From positions 1,349,275 to 1,413,274 of the forward strand of contig CM022679.1 in assembly GCA_012295275.1 (NCBI GenBank): DNA of 64,000 bases, read 5' to 3'. The notes beneath the pieces are model-generated. The model did no database searches, was not told the origin of the DNA, and saw only the letters and a program-made list of their open reading frames with translations. This document shows positions 1-64,000 of the stretch, piece after piece; position 1 is the stretch's first letter, and every line of letters begins with the position of its first letter. The position numbers and the translations under genes are program-made. Source of the DNA: Chrysomallon squamiferum (Eukaryota; Mollusca; Gastropoda; Neomphalida; Peltospiridae).

Positions 1-8
1 CAGCAGAG
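1..8 (+). CDS. Possible 3' tip of the preceding exon of the polycystin-like gene
   Basis: The window opens with a short run ending AG followed by GTAGGT, a good donor. The next exon (from 114) needs a phase-1 donor, which is compatible. Eight bases are too few to prove coding. Confidence 0.3.
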
Positions 9-113
9 GTAGGTGTATCATACTTACTAAATGAGAAATCTTCCCCTTTTCACAATGAAAAATACATTTTTATATAGTGTAGTATTTTATTTTGAAACAA
101 TCTTTTCTTTCAG

Positions 114-58345
<58,232 letters not shown>

Positions 58346-59757
58346 AAAAATGAACACTTTTAACAAAAGAAAATTTAAAAAAAATGTAAAACTGTATTCT
58401 TTTTTAAAACAATTGTTATAGATTATTAATAGATGAAATTAATGATAACTTAATCTGTTTTACATCCTGTTTTTAAAAAAACTCTTTCTTGCAAAAACTA
58501 TTTTAATACAGAACAAAGAACTGTTGTGAAATACAGAACAAAATCTTTACAATTTTTAACAAATAATAATTAATAATTCGATATATTCATAAATAATCAT
58601 TTTTATATGGTTTCTGTTTTTTTTAATAATAATTCTGAATAATTTTACAAAACGATGAAGTCAAAAATATCAAACAAAAATGTTTAATATAAAACAGGAT
58701 AAGAAATATTTTTGTCTCAATAAGTGTATGGGGTATATGACATTATTAAAATCACATAGATATTTATGATTTCTTAGATAAAAATTTTATTTTTTATTTT
58801 TTATGTATATGTGACAACTCTACTGGTTTTAACAGACATGATGTTGGAGGCTAATTTTTAGTTTTAATATTGAAACAGAATTAATGATTGTTAGAAGTAT
58901 GTGTGTATTAACGTCTCTGTATTTGCATAGCTCTGTTGTCTAGAGTTAATTTTTTCCCCAGTATATTTTGTGTTTTAATTGACTTAAGTACATATCAGTG
59001 TCCCACTGTCTGTCATTTCCAAATGTAATTTAAAACTCAGAAGGTTTTTTAAATTATTTTTGTCATTTCTACCTCATTAGGGTTTAATTTAATGTCAGTT
59101 TTACTTATTTATTTATTTATTTATTTGTTTATATTTTTATTTTTATTATTATTGTTATTGTTATTTATTATTATTATTTTTATTTATTTATTACTAGTGA
59201 ATATTTGTAATATTGATTTATTTTATATTCTTCTTATGATGTTTAAGTACTTTACATACAAAAAGATATTTTGATATTCATAATATTAATATAAGGAATA
59301 TAATGCTTCTTCAGTTTACATTATATAATTCGTTTATTGTAAATATGTACACATATATATATATTTATTTACAAAAGGCTGTGAAATCCAAATTTTGTAT
59401 TTGCATAAAGAATACCTGTGATATTTAATCTTTTCATAAATTACAGTGATACCTAGAAAAACACCAGTATTTATTACTTATTATTAAAATTATTATTATT
59501 ATTATTTCTATTTCTATTTCTATTGTTATTGTTGTTGTTATTATTATTAATGCAGTAAAGTGCACCATTTTGTAGATTTATACTGTTGTAACTGACTGCA
59601 TATTTTTATGTATAATTTGAAAAAGAGAACAGTGAAAACCATTTTGTTTTAGTTTTTTTTGTTGTGTTGGTTTCGCACCTGTTGTCCTGTTGTTTGAGAT
59701 GTGTAAACGGCTGTGATATTTTTGTTGATGTTTCAGTGATCCATAAAATTAAATAAA
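58346..59757 (+). other. Probable 3' UTR with poly(A) signal
   Basis: AT-rich, no open frame of note. AATAAA at 59752-59757 is followed by a GT-rich stretch, fitting a cleavage site near 59770-59780. Internal TTTA and TTA runs lie at 59100-59195 and 59480-59540. Confidence 0.6.
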
Positions 59758-59844
59758 CCACGTGATAATCATTTCAGTGTGTTGATTATTCTGGTGTTGA
59801 TTAATATGGATTATTTAATACAGTCACTAAACAAGGATGATCGT

Positions 59845-59895
59845 CAAACCAGACCAAAACCAGACCAAACCAGACCAAACAAACCAGACCAACAT
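59845..59895 (+). repeat. ACCAGACCAAA short tandem repeat
   Basis: About five units in the intergenic gap between the two + strand genes. Confidence 0.85.
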
Positions 59896-60320
59896 TTTAT
59901 TTTTTTCTAGCAGAACTGAACTACAACAATAAAATTATAAAAATCAGTAGAATGAATTTCTTTCTATTTATTTGTTTTTTTTGTTTTTTTTTTTTTTTTT
60001 TCTTACTCATTGTTTATTTTATGGTTTAAATAAACACTTGGACTGTAGCCATAGATCCGATGATTTTGAAATATGGAAAACTTCCTGTTACAAGCATGCG
60101 GGGAAAGGGGATGCTGTCTGAATGTATTAAAGTGAAAATGACGACTTTTCAGTTAATGGTTTTAATCAGTTAGTGCTGCCTGGTTTGTATCTGTAACGCG
60201 AGACCTGTAAAACCACAAATCTGCTACAGAACAAAAAAAGAATAAAGAAAATAAGAAATCAACATGCACGTGCAGATGTGTTCATAACTGAAGACCGTGC
60301 AACACGATGACATTAGCAGT

Positions 60321-60418
60321 CACGTGACAACATGAGCTGTAATAAATAACTCGACACGAGGTCAGTTCTCAGCGTTCTTCGGTTCTGGTTTCTTCTTTGT
60401 GCTGCGGAGTCTTTTCAT
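60321..60418 (+). promoter_or_regulatory. Promoter and non-coding first exon of the EF-hand gene
   Basis: CACGTG at 60321-60326, a TATA-like AATAAATAA at 60341, and an initiator-like TCAGTTC at 60362 lie in the expected order. A non-coding exon would end at 60418 before GTGAGT. Inferred from motifs only. Confidence 0.5.
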
Positions 60419-60680
60419 GTGAGTTTTAAAAATTATATTTATAAATTGATTAACTTCTAAATTTTTTCTTTTTATTACTTTTTTTCTTTTTTTTTTTTTT
60501 TATATATATTAAATTATATATATATATATATAATTTTTGAACGAAGTATTTCATTATGTACTAAATTCCATTCAATTATGGATGATGCGCATGTTAATTG
60601 TTTGGTTTTGTTTCCTACGTTAACCATCTTGTGGTGTAAAAATTCAAACACTGTGTACCGTTTGATGGTCTTTTAACAGA

Positions 60681-61708
60681 ATGAAGACCACGTATTTCTT
60701 GCTCGTTCTGTTGACCTTGACCTTGGTTCCTGAAAACGTGGACGGCTGGTTCTTCCGATCCGTGCGAAGAATTCGCGTCAGTCCGTATCACACACTTGGT
60801 TGTATGGCGGCCTGTAAGTGGGCCAGGAGCTGGGCATGCAAGGTGTGCAAGAGGAAGAGAGGACTGGACGTGCGAGCTCATCCAGCAGAGGTAGTTTGAA
60901 AATCTCGATACAGGATTAATTTAAACGGTTTCAATAAGCTTCATCTGCTAACGTCTCGTACGAGTTTAAACTTTACAGAATATTTCTAAATTTCAGGATG
61001 CTGACGATGTCGCAGCTTTGAAAGAACTGGATCTGGACGGAGATGGTTTTGCTGATGTACATGAAATCGCTGTAGCATCGGGTTTGAAACCCAGAAACAT
61101 GGTTCAAATGAAAAAATTCCACGCTGCAGATAGAAATGGTAAGTGTTGATAGATCACAAATTTACGATCTTGTTATAATCGGATATACTTGAAACAATTT
61201 AACACTGTGCTAATTAATGAAATAAACTAAATTGATAAATTATTATCAATGTAAATTGATAATTTGTTCAAAACTGTAGGTGACGGGACATTAAAACAGC
61301 AACGTAACAGTAAATGTTTACAATTCTTCCATTCGAAATTGTAGGTGACGGTAAACTGGACGCATCTGAATTGGACGACTTCAACTTCGTGGATAAAAAT
61401 GAACGTAAGTAAAAATGTTCAGTAGAATCGTGTTACCGACATTTAGCAGACCCAGTCTTGGTCATATTAACCACGTTCTAATTCCAGTCAACCGTGTCCA
61501 TAAATTTAAATATACCATTTTAAATGTTCGGATCACTGAAATTTTAAGTGGTTTTTTTTTTTTTTTTTATTATTTTTTGGACTTGTCATAAATATAAAAA
61601 TGTACAAGTTTGTTAAAATTAATACTGAATTTGTAAATACAATATTTTTAATTTGTAGTTGTAGAAGCGGTTGACGAAGACGGAGCTGATGAGGACGTCA
61701 CACCATGA
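60681..61708 (+). CDS. Secreted EF-hand protein with cationic Cys-rich N-terminal region (153 aa)
   Basis: Four coding exons: 60681-60890, 60997-61138, 61345-61404, 61659-61708, with phases 0, 1, 1. The ATG follows an acceptor (TTTTAACAG) by one base. A signal peptide of about 22 residues (TTYFLLVLLTLTLV then PENVDG) precedes a mature N-terminal part rich in Arg/Lys, Trp and Cys (GWFFRSVRRIRV, CMAACKW, CKVCKRKRG). Two canonical EF-hand loops follow: DLDGDGFADVHE in the second exon and DRNGDGKLDASE split by the intron after N. The tail is acidic. Calcium binding outside the cell is likely; small secreted EF-hand proteins occur in molluscan shell matrix and haemolymph, but I cannot name this one. 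AATAAA is at 61738-61743. Confidence 0.88.
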
Positions 61709-61749
61709 ACCGCTAAACTAAAACTGGGTTGAAGGGTAATAAAATAAAA

Positions 61750-62980
61750 ATTTGAAAAATTATTTGGTGTCTGTTTTAAACAATTTCCTTTAAAAAAACG
61801 AAAAGGTTAAAATCTACAACTGCTTATGTCAAGAATTCATTAAACTGGGACATTTGACGATTTGTAGCAAACGGTTTAACTGTTAAAAATTCAAACGGAA
61901 AATGTATTTTCCGATGCTTCATTACGTGCGATGTCGAGTAGTTATACAAAGGAGCTCACTTTTTCAGCTTGCGAGCTTTTAAAATGACCGGGTTAAAATG
62001 ATCTTGATCTATCTGTATTAAAAAAAATGCTAATCACGTATATATTTTTATATATACTACTGAGTATACTATATATAATTTGAAAATGGTGATACTGATG
62101 TTTCGTGTTACGTTTACTTAATATATTTGCGAAGAGAAACGTTGAATCGAGAGGACTAGATATTTAACTATTCGTCGGTGTCTTGTGCATGTTTTCTGTA
62201 AACATGTTTTATCTGCTGATCTCTAAGTACTAATAAAAATTCGATGAGGAAAAACGATCCTAATATATTAGCTGATCGGAAACGATCGATTAGTGATGAT
62301 TACTATTCGTTAGCGCTTTAATATAAATATATTACAAATAGGTGTTTATTTACCTATTTTATCTTAACAGGTTGTTGAAATGAAGTTTAAATAAAATAGT
62401 ATCACCTTTTACAAACTTGATTCGTAGTCTGCATTTTTGTTCACTAAGAACAGTTATAACAGACTGAGTCGCTCCACCCTCGGTTGTCTGCTTGTTGCAT
62501 TCTGCTGTTTGACCCATTCATTTTAACTTTGCTATAATCTTTCTTATTTGTTTTCCATTTCTCGAACACGTACGTACATAGATATAATTACACAAAGAAA
62601 AGGCGAAGAGCAAACAAATGTCACAAAGGAAACGAGAGAACACATCAGTTACATTTTTTTTTTTTATTTTATGGAAATGTAATATTCTGACAGAGCTGAA
62701 AGAAACGACAAATATAGAATAAAAATAATAAAATATAATTGCAAAACAAGTCGGTGTTTTAATATACGAACAACGGCGTAACCATAATTTATCAATATTT
62801 TATAATTTTATATGTAAATAAGAATTTAAAAAAAATTAAAAGGAACTCGCTGAAAAATGATTGCTATTTTTTTTTTTTTGTTAATTAAGAAACTAGAAAG
62901 AAATCAAAATCGATATTAATGTACTTAAATGATCAAAGAAACAAGTTACGTCCTAACTGTAGAATACTTTCTTCATCGTG
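61750..62980. other. AT-rich intergenic region
   Basis: About 1.2 kb between convergent genes. I see only short A/T tracts (for example 62651-62666) and no gene, RNA or recognisable transposon. Confidence 0.6.
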
Positions 62981-62984
62981 TAAG

Positions 62985-62990
62985 TTTAAT
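62985..62990 (-). terminator. Possible poly(A) signal of the NHL gene
   Basis: ATTAAA on the minus strand, about 113 bases beyond the stop codon at 63103. Confidence 0.4.
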
Positions 62991-63102
62991 ATCCTGAGTA
63001 GCAGCCTGATGAACAGGTTTCTCGTTAACATTAGAATGTGTCTTTATAAAAAGAAGTGTTGTAATGTCTGGAATGACCTATACAGATAGTTCTAAATTAA
63101 GG

Positions 63103-64000
63103 TTATGGTCGTAGTCTGAAAACTAAAATGTGAGACGCTTTCAGATCCCCGCAAGTTACGTACAAGTTGTCACTACTCGACACCGCCACACCTTGGGGAT
63201 GTTGCAAGCCGTTACCGGATGTGACGATGTTGTACAGGAACTCTCCTGCTTGCGAAAACACAGAAATTCTGTTGTTATAGTGATCGGCCACAAATATCTT
63301 CCCTGACGAGTCTGTGCAGACACCACGAGGGAATTTGAAACATCCTTTCCCTTTGCCGTATTCCCCCATCTGTCTGAGGAACTTTCCAGATCCATCGAAA
63401 ACCTTCACACAGTGATTACCCGAGTCGCACACGATTACCTCCCCTGACTGCGACACTGCAACGTACCTGGGTTGTTTGAACGGCAGACGTTCGTTTCTAA
63501 ACTGCTCGAGAATGTCGCCGTCCACGTCGTGCAGGGTTACTGTGTTGGCCACGCTGTCGCAGATGACGAAGTGGCCGGTGTTGGTGGTGGCGATGCCACA
63601 CGGTCTCTGAAAACGTGTGTTGCTAAACGTACTGAGTACTTCGCCTGCCAAATCTATCACAGAAACAGTCTTAGTCTTGGTGGAAACGACGGCGAAGTTG
63701 TTCTCGGATGTGAGGGTTAAACCCCACGGCTGCACCATCTCGTCTGAAACGTACATAGCGTTTGGGCGTCCGGTCTTAGAAAACACTTGCAGCTTGTTAT
63801 TGACCAGATCGCTGATGACGATTTTACCTTGTGACAGACAAATGACGTCCACTGCGTCCTGCAGCTGTCCGTACCCGTCCCCTTTCCCCCCCAGCGTCTT
63901 GTAGGGCGTCATCACCTTGTCGTAACACTCTGGTTCATCCGGTTCAACGAATCGTACGTGATTTATTTTCCTTTGTTCTGCGACCTCCGTTTCCTCTTCT
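63103..64000 (-). CDS. NHL-repeat (TRIM2/3/71-like) protein, C-terminal part, runs off window
   Basis: The minus-strand frame is open from the right edge to TAA at 63103-63105, encoding about 298 residues. It contains roughly six NHL-type blades, for example VDVICLSQGKIVISDLVNNK, VAVSQSGEVIVCDSGNHCV, GVCTDSSGKIFVADHYNNR and GVAVSSSDNLYV, forming a beta-propeller. Upstream residues (EQRKINHVRFVEPDEPE) resemble the linker before the propeller in TRIM-NHL proteins; RING and B-box parts would lie beyond the window. The propeller binds RNA or protein in that family. The Met at 63915 is internal, not a proven start. No intron is visible. Single-exon TRIM-NHL-like genes are expanded in molluscs. Confidence 0.88.
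   Translation of the reverse strand, partial: EEETEVAEQRKINHVRFVEPDEPECYDKVMTPYKTLGGKGDGYGQLQDAVDVICLSQGKIVISDLVNNKLQVFSKTGRPNAMYVSDEMVQPWGLTLTSENNFAVVSTKTKTVSVIDLAGEVLSTFSNTRFQRPCGIATTNTGHFVICDSVANTVTLHDVDGDILEQFRNERLPFKQPRYVAVSQSGEVIVCDSGNHCVKVFDGSGKFLRQMGEYGKGKGCFKFPRGVCTDSSGKIFVADHYNNRISVFSQAGEFLYNIVTSGNGLQHPQGVAVSSSDNLYVTCGDLKASHILVFRLRP

Noticed and set aside
63472-63904. Plus-strand frames of 82 and 95 residues
   Set aside because: They are shadows of the minus-strand NHL gene.

Overview
The window is AT-rich animal DNA crowded with microsatellites and minisatellites and holding intron-rich genes with GT-AG splice sites. Gene content (a polycystin-1-like gene with many C-type lectin modules, a small secreted EF-hand gene and a TRIM-type NHL gene) and repeat texture suggest a lophotrochozoan invertebrate, most likely a mollusc. 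The species cannot be fixed from sequence alone.

From the left edge to 58345 (+ strand) there is one enormous gene of the polycystin-1/REJ family whose 5' part lies outside the window. I could chain 67 coding exons in which every splice phase agrees, giving about 6,636 residues in the window. Order of modules: CTLD-1, sushi-1, PAN-1, sushi-2, PAN-2, PAN-3, sushi-3, CTLD-2, CTLD-3, a small Cys-rich exon, CTLD-4, WSC-1, CTLD-5, LamG-1, LamG-2 (interrupted by CTLD-6, -7 and -8), LamG-3, LamG-4, a contactin-associated/fibrinogen-like module, LamG-5, CTLD-9, LamG-6, -7, -8, PAN-4, WSC-2, about seven PKD repeats, REJ, GAIN/GPS, first membrane helix, PLAT, four more helices, and a polycystin channel unit (extracellular polycystin/TOP domain, pore, short cytoplasmic tail). 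The extracellular part is built almost wholly of phase-1 exon cassettes, while the PKD-REJ-GAIN-channel core has mixed phases. The expected product is a very large ciliary or cell-surface receptor-channel that senses carbohydrate, protein or mechanical cues.

The introns hold many tandem repeats. Several are not random: they start at an exon edge and have amplified the splice site together with part of the exon (for example 17199-18357, 3924-4925, 21502-21700, 29117-29422, 48557-49005). A mariner-like 81-bp MITE (5904-5984) and a probable tRNA-derived SINE (about 54030-54100, minus strand) are also intronic.

From 58346 to about 59757 is a plausible 3' UTR ending in AATAAA. At 60360-61743 (+) lies a compact five-exon gene for a secreted 153-residue protein with a cationic Cys-rich N-terminal part and two EF-hands. 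At 63103-64000 (minus) is the C-terminal half of an NHL beta-propeller protein, probably TRIM2/3/71-like, running off the right edge. The region 61750-62980 is AT-rich intergenic DNA in which I see no gene.
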